Positions 27,013 to 35,256 of a stretch of 64,000 nucleotides of DNA are shown here, piece after piece; the first letter of the stretch is position 1; every line of letters starts with the position of its first letter. The DNA lies in the NCBI GenBank assembly GCA_963546395.1, contig CAUUMS010000004.1, positions 84,160 to 148,159 on the forward strand, given 5' to 3'. The translations under genes were made by a program, and so were the position numbers. The DNA comes from Bacteroides_D sp963546395 (lineage in GTDB: Bacteria; Bacteroidota; Bacteroidia; Bacteroidales; CAJPTX01). Under the pieces are notes generated by a model that was given only the letters and a program-made list of their open reading frames with translations, did not search any database and was not told the DNA's origin.

Positions 27013-28380
27013 CTAGAGCGTTTCCCGGGCCGCTAGATCCCCTATGCTCTCCCCGGAGTCGGCACGCGTAGCGATGTACTCGTCGTACAGCTCCTCAATG
27101 TGGGAGAGGAGGCTCCCCTTCGCGGCGATGGTTGAGCCAAAGCTGTCGTACTTCTCCAGCACGTAGCCCAGCGTGAGATGCTCGATGGAGAGTCCCGGTT
27201 GGTACGCCTCATCCTGCTCGCTTCCCGAGGCCACGAGGGTTAGCAGATTCATCTCCACCATCCACTGCAACAGACGGCGCGTGAGTCGCAGCGGCAACCC
27301 ATGGCGCACTGCCAGCTCCTCCGATGTGGGGGCTGCGGCTCCTGCCCTGAATCGCCCGACGACGGTGGTCAGCAGCAATAGGGACAGCTCCTTGGTGCGC
27401 TTGCTGCTCAGGTTCAGCGTCTCGTGCTCGTACTCGTACAGATGCACATTCTGCATGGCGTAGCTCAGCTCTGCGCCCAGCAGGACGATCAGCCAGCTAA
27501 TCTGCATCCACACCAGGAATAGCGGCACGGCGGCGAAGCTCCCGTAGATGGCGTTGTACTTCGACATGCCAATCTGGAAGTAGAGGTATCCCCACTGCGT
27601 GAGGACGAATCCGGCCCCTGCCACGAGGCCCGCAATGAGGGCTGAGCGAGGACGCACCCGCGTGTTGGGCATGATCATGTACAGAATGCCCAGGACGAGC
27701 GAGACCAGTATGTAGGGGGCAACGCGCAGCGAGATGAGCACGTAGGGCTTCACTAGGCCCACAAGTTCCACATTGGCCGCAGCCTTGCGCAGGGTGCTCT
27801 GCACGTAGACGTTGGCACTGCTCGCAGCGATGATGAGGAGCGGGGCGATGATCATCATCGAGAGGTAATCGCTGAACTTGCGGAACCAGCGTCGCTGCTT
27901 GTTGATCTGCCAGATGGCATTGAACGAGAGCTCAATGTGATGCAGCAGTTTCACAGCGGCCCAGAACAGCATGGCCACACCGATTCCTGCGATGAGGCCG
28001 CCCCCGGTGCGATCGAGAAGGGCATTGGAGAACTCCACCAGCTTTGCCGCCAGCTCGGGGTATTCGGCCAGCTTTTCACGGATCACCGTGTCGAGGCGGT
28101 TGTCTAGCCCAAATCCTTTCGCGATGCCGAAGCCGAGGGCCAGCACCGGCACCATGGACATCAGGGCGTAGAATGTGAGCGCCGAGGCCCGGAGCTGCAA
28201 GTTGTTCTCCGTGAAACCGCGGAAGACGAGCAGGACGATACGCAGGAAGCGCACTGCGCCCCGCCGGCGAGAGGGGAGGGCCACGATGGCCTCACTCCAA
28301 ATGCCGGTTCGCAGGTAGTGCAGCAGCTCCATGTAGGCCCGCCAGGGGCGCTTCAAGCTCTCCTTAATGCGCTGGGGCAT
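27013..28380 (-). CDS. YihY/BrkB family inner-membrane protein
   Basis: A 455-residue protein starting at the ATG at 28380 (MPQRIKESLKRPWRAYMELL). The YihY/BrkB core (about residues 45-310) has roughly six transmembrane helices and the family features LRASALTFYALMSMVPVLAL and GSFAAVPLFLVWMQISWLIV. The C-terminal region of about 130 residues is cytosolic and looks like a winged-helix domain (ELAVRHGLPLRLTRRLLQWM). The family was once called RNase BN, but that nuclease assignment was wrong; the function remains uncertain, possibly transport or envelope. It sits 156 bp downstream of ispG. A TACCTTTA near-consensus box lies at about 28458-28465, so it may have its own promoter. Confidence 0.9.
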   Translation of the reverse strand: MPQRIKESLKRPWRAYMELLHYLRTGIWSEAIVALPSRRRGAVRFLRIVLLVFRGFTENNLQLRASALTFYALMSMVPVLALGFGIAKGFGLDNRLDTVIREKLAEYPELAAKLVEFSNALLDRTGGGLIAGIGVAMLFWAAVKLLHHIELSFNAIWQINKQRRWFRKFSDYLSMMIIAPLLIIAASSANVYVQSTLRKAAANVELVGLVKPYVLISLRVAPYILVSLVLGILYMIMPNTRVRPRSALIAGLVAGAGFVLTQWGYLYFQIGMSKYNAIYGSFAAVPLFLVWMQISWLIVLLGAELSYAMQNVHLYEYEHETLNLSSKRTKELSLLLLTTVVGRFRAGAAAPTSEELAVRHGLPLRLTRRLLQWMVEMNLLTLVASGSEQDEAYQPGLSIEHLTLGYVLEKYDSFGSTIAAKGSLLSHIEELYDEYIATRADSGESIGDLAARETL

Positions 28381-28536
28381 CCTTACCGCTGTGTGCTATG
28401 AGATGGCATCCTAAGATGATGCACCCGAGGGGGCATCAATCCGCTGACTTTTCGGGGTAAAGGTACGGGATTTTAGGCACCTACGCCGATGCGAGGATAA
28501 CGGGCACTACCCCCAGCGGGTCGATGGGCGGAACAT

Positions 28537-30396
28537 TTAGGGCTCACGCCAGTCGCCATTCTCCTTGATGAGCGCAACCAGCTCATCGATGGCCTGCGAC
28601 GAGGGGACATTGCGTTTTATCATCTGCTGCCCCTTGTAAAGCGTGATGCGACCAGGGCCCGCCCCAACGTAGCCGTAGTCGGCATCTGCCATCTCTCCCG
28701 GGCCATTGACAATGCACCCCATCACCCCAATGCGCAAGTGGCGTAGGTGCGCCGTCGCGCTACGTACCCTGGCGAGGGTATCCTGCAAGTCGAAGAGCGT
28801 GCGACCGCACCCTGGGCAGGCGATGAAATCAGCCCTCACCCTACGCAGCCTCGCCGCCTGCAAGACAGAGAAGCCCAGGCTACACAGGGCCCCTGATGGG
28901 ACTCGCGAGCTCTGTAGCACGAGTCCCTCAGCCAGATTATCGAGGAGGGCAATGCCGCACTCCATCGAGAGGGCCACTGGCAACTCCTCCTGGGTCGACT
29001 CCACAAGGCAGGTCTTATGGAGCAGGATAGGCAGCTCAACGCCCCACTCTACTAGACGGCTCACGGCCGCCCTGATGCGCCCGAGGCCCATTCCAGCATC
29101 GGAGAGGATGAGCAGATTGACCGCAGCATCACGTAGGAGAGCGGGGGGCGTATTCGCATCGAGCAGGGCCTGGACATCTTGCCAGAGCAGGGTGGTGGAT
29201 TCGTCCAGCGTCCTCCACAATGGCCCCCCAGCCCCGCAGGGCATGGCCACCCGGCCACGTAAGGTTCCGGGAAGCCGCTCGGGGTTACCCTCTGCGCAAA
29301 GGATAAGGTCAACAGCCGTATCACTCGCAACTAAGCCCTCATCACCCTTTGCAAACCCTAGGCCCTGGAGCTCTTGTGCATCCGTGAGCTCCTCGACGCT
29401 AGGCAAAAGGCAGGCCAACAGGCCCCCGCACTCCATCAGCGGGGAGGTGCCCCTATTCAGTCGGCGGCGCACGGGGGAGAGAGGGTCATACCCCAACGGA
29501 GGCTGATGATGCAGCTGGGGCTGCGCGTACCACGCCTGGGCTCGAGCTACAATCTGCCGGCAGACGGGCAGCTCGCACTCCGGCGCTTCGGTGAGCGAGA
29601 CGCGGATCGTGTCCCCGATCCCATCAGCCAGCAGGGCCCCAATTCCCATGGCCGACTTTACGCGGCCGTCCTCGCCATCGCCAGCCTCGGTGACCCCGAG
29701 ATGAATGGGATAGTCCCACCCCAGCTCATCCAGACGGGTCGCCAACAAGCGATTCGCAATGACCATGACCCTCGGGTCGCTCGCCTTCAGGGAGATGACT
29801 ACATCATGAAAGTCATGTTCTCGAGCCAGTGTCAGCACCTCGAGCGCAGCCTGCACCATGCCCTCGGGGCCAGCCCCCCAGCGCGCCACAACGCGTGGAG
29901 CCAGGGAGCCATGGTTCACACCAATACGCACGGCCACACGTCTCTCGCCACAACGGGCGAAGAGCTTTGCGAGACGTTGCCCCATGCTGTCGAGGGCGGC
30001 TTGATACTGCTCGTCGGTGGGTGCCTCGTGGGTGTCGGAGTAATTGCCCGGGTTGATCCGAATCTTGTCGGCTACCCGCGCAGCCTCCAGGGCGACCTCT
30101 GAGCTGAAATGCACGTCGGCCACAATGGGGACATCGCAGCCCACCGCCCGCAGCCGGGACACCAGCTCCTGAAGAGCCCGAGCATCGGCCAACTGGGGCA
30201 CGGTGACACGCACCAGCTGCGAGCCGACCTCCGCGAGGCTCAGAGCCTGCTGCACCGACTCCTCGACATCGGCAGCACGGGTGGTGGTCATGCTCTGCAC
30301 GCAGATCGGGTGATCACCCCCGATGGGTACCGGCCCCACCCACACGGGGCGGGTGGGGCGACGGACTGGGTTGTACGGATCTGTGAGAAATGACAT
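28537..30396 (-). CDS. ispG: 4-hydroxy-3-methylbut-2-enyl diphosphate synthase, large (three-domain) type
   Basis: A 619-residue iron-sulfur enzyme of the non-mevalonate isoprenoid pathway, converting MEcPP to HMBPP. The N-terminal TIM barrel begins VPIGGDHPICVQSMTTTRAA. The C-terminal [4Fe-4S] domain has Cys ligands in FIACPGCGRTLFD and GVMGCIVNGPGEMADADYG. Between them is an insertion of over 200 residues (about 300-520), as in plant and Bacteroidota IspG (domain A*), which explains a length well above the roughly 370 residues of the E. coli enzyme. The start ATG at 30396 follows the DPP11 gene stop by 37 bp, so the two are probably co-transcribed although functionally unrelated. Confidence 0.96.
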   Translation of the reverse strand: MSFLTDPYNPVRRPTRPVWVGPVPIGGDHPICVQSMTTTRAADVEESVQQALSLAEVGSQLVRVTVPQLADARALQELVSRLRAVGCDVPIVADVHFSSEVALEAARVADKIRINPGNYSDTHEAPTDEQYQAALDSMGQRLAKLFARCGERRVAVRIGVNHGSLAPRVVARWGAGPEGMVQAALEVLTLAREHDFHDVVISLKASDPRVMVIANRLLATRLDELGWDYPIHLGVTEAGDGEDGRVKSAMGIGALLADGIGDTIRVSLTEAPECELPVCRQIVARAQAWYAQPQLHHQPPLGYDPLSPVRRRLNRGTSPLMECGGLLACLLPSVEELTDAQELQGLGFAKGDEGLVASDTAVDLILCAEGNPERLPGTLRGRVAMPCGAGGPLWRTLDESTTLLWQDVQALLDANTPPALLRDAAVNLLILSDAGMGLGRIRAAVSRLVEWGVELPILLHKTCLVESTQEELPVALSMECGIALLDNLAEGLVLQSSRVPSGALCSLGFSVLQAARLRRVRADFIACPGCGRTLFDLQDTLARVRSATAHLRHLRIGVMGCIVNGPGEMADADYGYVGAGPGRITLYKGQQMIKRNVPSSQAIDELVALIKENGDWREP

Positions 30397-30433
30397 GGGC
30401 GTGGACTATACAAATGGTGCTCCCACGCGGGGG

Positions 30434-32590
30434 CTACTTCACCAGCGTCATCTCCTTTATCAGGTAGTCGGCCTGGGCATACTTGTCGATCATGAAGAGC
30501 ACGTAGCGTATGTCGACGATGATGTTACGGCAACGCTGCGGATCGAACATCAGGTCGCTCATGGTGCCCTCCCAAACCCTATCGAAGTTGAGGCCAATGA
30601 GCTCTCCTTTGGCATTGAGCGCAGGGCTACCCGAATTGCCCCCAGTGGTGTGGACGCTAGCCAGCAGGCAGGTGGGCACACTCCCGTTCACACCCCAACG
30701 ACCATAATCCTTGGTTTCGTAGAGCTGCCGTAGGCGCTCGGGTACCACGTAATCGTGCGCTCCCGCGGCCACCTTCTCCATCACGCCATCGAGGGTGGTG
30801 AACGGCGTGTACTTCACGGCCTCACGGGCCTCGTAGCCCTGGACTGCCCCATAGGCCACACGGAGCGTAAAGTTCGCATCAGGATAGTACGTGGAGTCGG
30901 GGTTCATCTCCATGAGACCACGCACATAGTGCCGGTAGTGAGGCTCTAGGGCCCGCTGCAATTTGAGGTAGGGCTCACGCTGCAACTGGCGATACTCATC
31001 GGCCAAATGCGATACAGCCTGGTAGAGCTCATCGTCATCGATGGCGGTCGCCGTGCCGCTTTCCACTCCCGCACAGAATGCATCGAAGCGGGACTGTGAT
31101 GTGAAGATGGACTGGGCCATCACCCGATCGACGAAGGCATCGATCGCTTGCGCATTGGGGAACAGGCGTGCCACGGTGGGCAACTGCTGCGCCTCGGGTA
31201 CACGGGCGATATACGCACGGAGCATGCCCCGCATGAGATCCCTATCAACCCTCGGGGCATAGTCCTTGAAGAAGGCCTGTCCCGACTCTTTGAATTTGGC
31301 CACGTTATCCTTCGAGAGGCTCTTCTGCTCCTGGCTCTGGATGAAGGCCTTCTGACGAGTGGCAAAATTGAATGCTTCGATGCCCATGAGACCATTAGTG
31401 TAATAATCGATGGCCAGGGTCAACGGGGCCGTGCGCTTATACAGGCTCGCCATGCTGTCGAGCAGGGTGCCATAGAGAGCTTTGCGGGCTTTTGGGCCCT
31501 TCGCGACCCAGGCCCGGAATGCGTCCTCCTGCTGACGCTTACGCTCTACCGCATTCAGCCGCCGCAAACCAGATGCCTCGCCCTGCCACTTCTTCCACGC
31601 ATTGGCAACTGAGGCGTGCTTGCTGGCGTACTGGATCCGGATCGTATCATTGGTCTCCATGTATCGCCCCATGGTGGCAAGACGCTCGCTGCGCAAGGCT
31701 ACCTTACGGGGGTTCGAATGCGCCATGACCTCCTCCACGGCCTGCGATACGACGTAACGCTGCGTTGAGCCAGGATAGCCAAAGACCATGACAAAGTCGT
31801 CCTCGGCGAGGCCGGCTGTGGAGATGCGGAAATAATTCTTCGCCCGCAATGGGACGTTACGCGGGGAGTACTGGGCTGGCTGGTTGGCTGAGTCGGCATA
31901 GACACGCAGCAGGGTGAAATCGCCCGTGTGGCGAGGCCACATCCAGTTGTCGGTGTCGCCGCCAAACTTCCCGACCGCCGAGGGGGGTGCCACCACTAGT
32001 CGCACATCGCGATAGGTCTTGTAGGCGAAGAGGAAATACTGATTCCCGTAGAACAGGGGCTCGACTTCGTAGTTGAGGCTGCTATCCTTGGCCTTGAGAT
32101 CGGCTATCAGCTTCTCGGTGTTGAGCTTCACATTTTTCGCCCGCACGGAATCAGCCACCTTGGTCGAAATGTCCTTGAGGACGGCCTTAGTGACATCTTC
32201 CATGTACTCGAGGAAGCTCACGGACAGACCCTTGCAGGGGAGCTCCTCGTCACGATTGGAGGCGCTATAGCCATGCGTCAGGTAATCGTGCGAGACGGAG
32301 GAGAGCGATTGGATGTTTGAATAGGCACAGTGGTGATTGGTCAAGAGCAGGCCCTCGGGGGAGACGATACCCCCGGTGCATCCCCCGCCAAAGATCACCA
32401 CCGCATCTTTCAGGCAGGCCCGGTTGACACTATAGATATCCTCGGCAGACAGCTTGAAGCCCTTCTGCTGCATTGCCTTTATGTTGAGCTGCTTAACTAG
32501 CAACGGCAGCCACATTCCCTCATCGGCTCGCGCACCTGGCAGGAAAAACAGGGTAACCAGTGCAAGCACTATCAAAGACCTCGCCTTCAT
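30434..32590 (-). CDS. dpp11: S46 family dipeptidyl-peptidase, DPP11 type (Asp/Glu-specific)
   Basis: A 718-residue periplasmic exopeptidase that releases dipeptides from peptide N-termini. The signal peptide is MKARSLIVLALVTLFFLPGA (cleavage near RAD). The chymotrypsin-like triad is visible: His in LLLTNHHCAY (residues 86/87), Asp in GGDTDNWMWPRHTGDF, and Ser653 in GGNSGSP. Arg671 in GLNFDRVWEG corresponds, with a constant offset of two, to Arg673 of P. gingivalis DPP11, which selects acidic P1 residues; DPP7 has Gly there. Specificity is therefore predicted as Asp/Glu. The length matches the family (about 720). It lies upstream of ispG and 95 bp after the C1B peptidase gene, behind a hairpin terminator. 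Confidence 0.93.
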   Translation of the reverse strand: MKARSLIVLALVTLFFLPGARADEGMWLPLLVKQLNIKAMQQKGFKLSAEDIYSVNRACLKDAVVIFGGGCTGGIVSPEGLLLTNHHCAYSNIQSLSSVSHDYLTHGYSASNRDEELPCKGLSVSFLEYMEDVTKAVLKDISTKVADSVRAKNVKLNTEKLIADLKAKDSSLNYEVEPLFYGNQYFLFAYKTYRDVRLVVAPPSAVGKFGGDTDNWMWPRHTGDFTLLRVYADSANQPAQYSPRNVPLRAKNYFRISTAGLAEDDFVMVFGYPGSTQRYVVSQAVEEVMAHSNPRKVALRSERLATMGRYMETNDTIRIQYASKHASVANAWKKWQGEASGLRRLNAVERKRQQEDAFRAWVAKGPKARKALYGTLLDSMASLYKRTAPLTLAIDYYTNGLMGIEAFNFATRQKAFIQSQEQKSLSKDNVAKFKESGQAFFKDYAPRVDRDLMRGMLRAYIARVPEAQQLPTVARLFPNAQAIDAFVDRVMAQSIFTSQSRFDAFCAGVESGTATAIDDDELYQAVSHLADEYRQLQREPYLKLQRALEPHYRHYVRGLMEMNPDSTYYPDANFTLRVAYGAVQGYEAREAVKYTPFTTLDGVMEKVAAGAHDYVVPERLRQLYETKDYGRWGVNGSVPTCLLASVHTTGGNSGSPALNAKGELIGLNFDRVWEGTMSDLMFDPQRCRNIIVDIRYVLFMIDKYAQADYLIKEMTLVK

Positions 32591-32617
32591 CGTCCTGTAA
32601 CATTGATTAGAAACGAA

Positions 32618-32665
32618 TAGAACCCCGCCCGGACACCATGGTGGGTACCCTTTGGCGAGGTTCTA
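32618..32665 (-). terminator. Hairpin terminator after the C1B peptidase gene
   Basis: TAGAACCCCGCC pairs with GGCGAGGTTCTA (one mismatch) across a 24-base loop. It lies 20 bp after the stop codon at 32686 and is followed on the minus strand by TTCGTTTCTAAT. Confidence 0.6.
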
Positions 32666-32685
32666 TACTCACTCGTGGGGAGCTA

Positions 32686-33894
32686 CTACTTCAGCCCCAT
32701 CTTCTTAGCTATCGCAGCCGGGATACCATTCTTGTTCACCATGATATCCATCGTCTTGTAGCGGACGAACGATTCGGAGGCGTAGAAATAGCCGCCATAC
32801 ACGCCGTCTGCCGTCCAGCTATTCTTGACCTTGTAGTATTTGGTGCCGTTCTGATCCTTGGCAATACCCATGATGACCATGCCGTGGTCATCGGTGGTCT
32901 CCCAATTGTCGAAGGCCTTTTGGCGCATCTCCTGGGTGATCTGCTGCTCGGGCACAGGGCTCTTGATGTCGCGCACCATCTTCTGACGCTCTTCCTTCGT
33001 CATCGTGCTCCATTTCAATTTCTCGGAGTCGGCCAGCTCAGCCGTAGGCTTAACGGGGATCACTGCCACCCCATTGTTGTACTTGAAGCCCTGCTCGCTC
33101 ACATCGCTCCCCCAGCCCACGGGGTAACCGTGCTCTAGCGAGTAGTCGATAATGGCCATCATCTCATCGAGCGGTACATTCATGTCTTCACCGCGAGCCC
33201 AGTTGTCGGGGATCTCGATGATGAATGGCTTATAGAATGGGTGGTGCGTGAAGGAGGTGATGAAGGCGTAATCGTCCAGGTTGAGCCCCAGGCTCTCCAT
33301 ATAGCTCTTGGGAGTGTACTCCTTGCCACCCTCCTTAAACTTGGTGGGCAGCGGGCCGAGGTAGGCATCGAGTATGCCATCGAAGCCCTTTAGCCACGCC
33401 GTAGATAGCCGGCGGTTCTTATTCTTGATCACTGCATCCACATAGGCTCTCGTTAGCGCATCGAGCTCACCATGCACGTGGTTCTCTTCCCCGTACTGCA
33501 AACCCGTGTACACGGACTCAGGCACAATGCCATCGCGCTTGAGGACATTGATCACGTCCTTGAACGAGCCGCCACCGGCGAATTCTACCGTGCCATGGTA
33601 GCGCACATAGCTCACGGCCTTGTCATGGTAGGCATTGCGGACGATGAACTGTTCCGACAAATCAACCTCTCCCTTTCCCATGCGCAGCAGCTCGGACTCG
33701 AAGAAGCCGAGCCCGGAATAGCTCCAGCATGTCCCCGCCCGGTTCTGATCCTTCACCGGCGTACAGGGGAGCGATATGACATCAGTAAACTTAAATCCTT
33801 CCTCTTTAGGCTCCTCTTTCTCCTGCGCTAACAGCGTAAGGGGCAACGCCAGCAGCATGGTTAAGAATAGTCGTCCAGCGAATCGTATACCCAT
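32686..33894 (-). CDS. Secreted C1B (bleomycin hydrolase/PepC-like) cysteine peptidase
   Basis: A 402-residue protein with signal peptide MGIRFAGRLFLTMLLALPLT (cleavage near LAQ). Catalytic residues of the papain-like C1B family are Cys56 (KDQNRAGTCWSYS), His337 (TTDDHGMVIMG) and Asn358 (YKVKNSWT). An oxyanion Gln (PVKDQ) precedes the Cys. C1B enzymes are usually cytosolic aminopeptidases; an exported version is common in Bacteroidota and fits a periplasmic peptide-trimming role next to DPP11. A TACCTTTG box at 33943-33950 is the likely promoter. It could also be a broader endopeptidase; specificity cannot be read from sequence. Confidence 0.9.
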   Translation of the reverse strand: MGIRFAGRLFLTMLLALPLTLLAQEKEEPKEEGFKFTDVISLPCTPVKDQNRAGTCWSYSGLGFFESELLRMGKGEVDLSEQFIVRNAYHDKAVSYVRYHGTVEFAGGGSFKDVINVLKRDGIVPESVYTGLQYGEENHVHGELDALTRAYVDAVIKNKNRRLSTAWLKGFDGILDAYLGPLPTKFKEGGKEYTPKSYMESLGLNLDDYAFITSFTHHPFYKPFIIEIPDNWARGEDMNVPLDEMMAIIDYSLEHGYPVGWGSDVSEQGFKYNNGVAVIPVKPTAELADSEKLKWSTMTKEERQKMVRDIKSPVPEQQITQEMRQKAFDNWETTDDHGMVIMGIAKDQNGTKYYKVKNSWTADGVYGGYFYASESFVRYKTMDIMVNKNGIPAAIAKKMGLK

Positions 33895-33942
33895 TGCGTG
33901 ATTCCGTTATTCGGTGAAATAAAAAGTTCAACACCCTGTCCG

Positions 33943-33950
33943 CAAAGGTA
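33943..33950 (-). promoter_or_regulatory. -7 promoter box of the C1B peptidase gene
   Basis: TACCTTTG on the minus strand, 48 bp upstream of the ATG at 33894, an exact TAnnTTTG match. Confidence 0.65.
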
Positions 33951-34060
33951 GCACAAATCTTCACCACGTAGCCACACCACTGGCCACAGATGCCGCAGCA
34001 TCCGTCCGGTAAGGGAGCCGTAAAGGCGTAAGGATTGGCCTCGCTAGGCGCTGATGGGAT

Positions 34061-35203
34061 CTAGGATAGGGGGTGGTAGAGAGAGTCTCGCTCTACGGGT
34101 ATGAAGCCCGCATCCCGCACTATTTGCTCGAGCTCCTCCACGGTGGCTGAGGGCTTTTGCTCCTCGGCACCAGCCATGCTGTAGATCTTGGTGCTATTGC
34201 CGATGGTACCATCCAGATCATCGGCACCAAAGGCCAGGGCCAACGGGATATGCGCCTTGCCAAGCATGGGCCAATAGGCCTTGAGATGCTGAATATTATC
34301 GAGCAAAATGCGGCTCACGGCGAACGTGCGTAGCACCTCGGCCATTGTCACCTCACCACGTAGGCCGAGCGCATTCCCAGCAGCCCTAAACTTCAACGGG
34401 ATAAAGCAATTGAAACCACCGGTCTCGTCCTGTAGGGCACGCAGTCGCAGCAGATGGTCGACCCGATCGGCCAGGGACTCCACGTGACCGAAGAGCATGG
34501 TGGCATTCGAGCATAGCCCCAGCTTATGCGCAGCACGATGGACGGATAGCCAGTCGTCTGCCGAGCCCTTTTCGGGGCATATCCGTTGCCGCACATCCTC
34601 GGCAAAGATCTCGGCCCCACCGCCAGGTAGGGAGCCCAAGCCAGCCTGTTGCAATCGGCCCAAGCCTGCGAATATCGAAACCCCAGCCTGCGTAAAGAAT
34701 GGGAGTAATTCAATAGCAGAAAAGGCCTTGACATGCAAGCGAGGCGCTACCTCACGCACGCTCTTCACCACATGCTCAAGGTCGGACAGAGTCCAGTCGG
34801 GGTGCACACCGCCCGTGATATGAATCTCTGTGCAGCCTTCGTCTTGGAGTGCCTTCGCCCGCTGCAAGATTTCATCTAGCGTGAGAGTCCACACCCCATC
34901 CTGCCCATGCTCCTTACGGAAGGAGCAGAAAGCACAGCGGAATATGCAACGATTCGTGGGCTCTACGTGCCCATTCCGATTGTAGTAGGCCTGCAATCCA
35001 TTCTTACGGATGCGAACCCAGCTGGCCATAGTGGCGAGGAGTGCCAGATTGGGCTCAGCAAATAGGGCCCTACCATCGTCCTCATTCAGTCGCTCCCCCG
35101 CTAGCAAGTGCTCTGCAGCTTGCACAGTCTGACTCCCGCAGTGCGAGAGTGCGTTGCGCACCAGCTGGGCCTTACGCTCTAGGAGCTCGCCAATGTTGCC
35201 CAC
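34061..35203 (-). CDS. mqnE: Aminofutalosine synthase (radical SAM, futalosine menaquinone pathway)
   Basis: A 380-residue radical SAM enzyme that condenses 3-[(1-carboxyvinyl)oxy]benzoate with SAM to give aminofutalosine. The cluster motif is C86-x3-C90-x2-C93 (TNRCIFRCAFCSF). Other family features are ITGGVHPDWTL, a Gly-rich stretch (AGLGSLPGGGAEIF) and FIPLKFRAAGN. The related dehypoxanthine futalosine cyclase MqnC is the main alternative; SLPGGGAEIF and the context-free overall match favour MqnE. The start appears to be GTG at 35203: an in-frame ATG 15 bases upstream meets a stop two codons later. No other mqn gene is nearby. It lies 53 bp downstream of the second chemoreceptor. Confidence 0.88.
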   Translation of the reverse strand: MGNIGELLERKAQLVRNALSHCGSQTVQAAEHLLAGERLNEDDGRALFAEPNLALLATMASWVRIRKNGLQAYYNRNGHVEPTNRCIFRCAFCSFRKEHGQDGVWTLTLDEILQRAKALQDEGCTEIHITGGVHPDWTLSDLEHVVKSVREVAPRLHVKAFSAIELLPFFTQAGVSIFAGLGRLQQAGLGSLPGGGAEIFAEDVRQRICPEKGSADDWLSVHRAAHKLGLCSNATMLFGHVESLADRVDHLLRLRALQDETGGFNCFIPLKFRAAGNALGLRGEVTMAEVLRTFAVSRILLDNIQHLKAYWPMLGKAHIPLALAFGADDLDGTIGNSTKIYSMAGAEEQKPSATVEELEQIVRDAGFIPVERDSLYHPLS

Positions 35204-35256
35204 GGAGATTCAGCGCATCTTAATTCGGCAGGAGCACAAAGGGCTAGCAATCCCTT

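Noticed and set aside
28458..28465. TACCTTTA as promoter of the YihY-family gene
   Set aside because: One mismatch at the most conserved G and no -33 box; mentioned under the gene but not listed as a feature.
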